The notes under the pieces were generated by a model. It did not search any database. It was not told the DNA's origin and saw only the letters and a program-made list of their open reading frames with translations. 33,219 bases of DNA from Streptomyces otsuchiensis (lineage in GTDB: Bacteria > Actinomycetota > Actinomycetes > Streptomycetales > Streptomycetaceae): positions 1-33,219 of the forward strand of contig NZ_BHZI01000022.1 in the NCBI RefSeq assembly GCF_004305975.1, read 5' to 3'. The translations under genes were made by a program, and so were the position numbers. Shown piece by piece: positions 33,006-33,219 of the stretch. Within the stretch, counting starts at the first letter, position 1. The number at the start of each line of letters is the position of its first letter.

Positions 33006-33219
33006 GTCACATTCCGATGAACGCGCCCTATTTCGCGCCCCCTTACGCGCTGGCAATGCGCCCCCACCCCGCCCTGCGCCGGTCGCACGGGCCGGTGGCA
33101 CCGACGGTCGGCGGAACCTCTCGGTCCGCCTGCGCGAAGGGCCGTACGTCCGCCAGACTGTGCGACGGGGGCCCGGGACGCTCCATGACGCGCGCCCCGT
33201 GCTCCGGCCCGTGCCCCAC

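Larger units (their letters stand above)
32911..33219. other. 309-bp end region without a convincing gene
   Basis: The part next to the DUF5955-like gene is AT-rich and carries inverted repeats (32929-32971 and 32987-33005). The rest, to the window edge, shows an open frame from ATG 33017 but no ribosome-binding site and an implausible Cys/Pro-rich product. It may be the promoter region of a gene beyond the edge. Confidence 0.55.

Noticed and set aside
33017-33219. Open frame from an ATG at 33017 to the right edge (MNAPYFAPPYALAM...)
   Set aside because: No Shine-Dalgarno sequence or -10 box at the leaderless distance, and the product is Cys/Pro/Arg-rich without a recognisable pattern. It remains possible only if the sequence beyond the edge continues it.

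Overview
The window is high-GC, gene-dense DNA with strong G/C third-position bias, GTG starts, ATGA/GTGA start-stop overlaps and several leaderless promoters. Together with Streptomyces-type families (DUF5997, DUF5955, the 'UL36'-type protein, a GAP-family protein, AllR) this points to a Streptomyces or close relative. I see no tRNA, rRNA, CRISPR array, insertion sequence or phage gene, and the window reads as ordinary chromosome. Almost every gene has a recognisable family. About 30 CDS are called.

Left part (1-13.7 kb): the head of an arginine biosynthesis operon (argC-argJ-argB, leftward, argB cut by the window edge) behind a promoter with ARG-box-like repeats. Then come an S66 LD-carboxypeptidase-like peptidase, a divergent leaderless pair (DUF5997 / a LysR substrate-binding domain without its HTH), two divergent SAM methyltransferases, a 'UL36'-type coiled-coil protein with a small basic protein, an inositol-monophosphatase-family enzyme, a phytoene-desaturase-like FAD oxidoreductase, a BCCT osmolyte transporter and a glycerate kinase.

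Middle part (13.7-20.9 kb): a sugar module. A leftward operon encodes a lipoprotein sugar-binding protein, permease, single-domain ATPase, ROK sugar kinase and a one-TM protein, each overlapping or nearly overlapping the next. A cytoplasmic clan GH-A glycoside hydrolase is divergent to it. The 407-bp gap between them holds three separate dyads. No regulator gene is present.

Right part (20.9-33.2 kb): purine-ring catabolism. allB-alc (allantoinase, allantoicase) run leftward and an AllR-type IclR regulator runs rightward. A GAP-family membrane protein, a MocA-like nucleotidyltransferase and malate synthase follow. A leftward operon then encodes uraD, uraH, uricase and an 8-oxoguanine-deaminase-like amidohydrolase. 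The same 17-bp dyad, TTCAAC-N5-GTTGAA (one mismatch in the second copy), lies between allB and allR and in the uraD promoter, where it overlaps the -35 element. I infer that it is the AllR operator. Together the genes give 8-oxoguanine -> urate -> allantoin -> allantoate -> ureidoglycolate, and then glyoxylate -> malate. Xanthine dehydrogenase and ureidoglycolate lyase are not in the window. Further right lie an overlapping HTH_22-type regulator and thiamine-binding-like (MTH1187 family) protein, a DUF5955-like protein, and 309 bp without a convincing gene.

All functions are read from sequence motifs and memory of families. No search was run.
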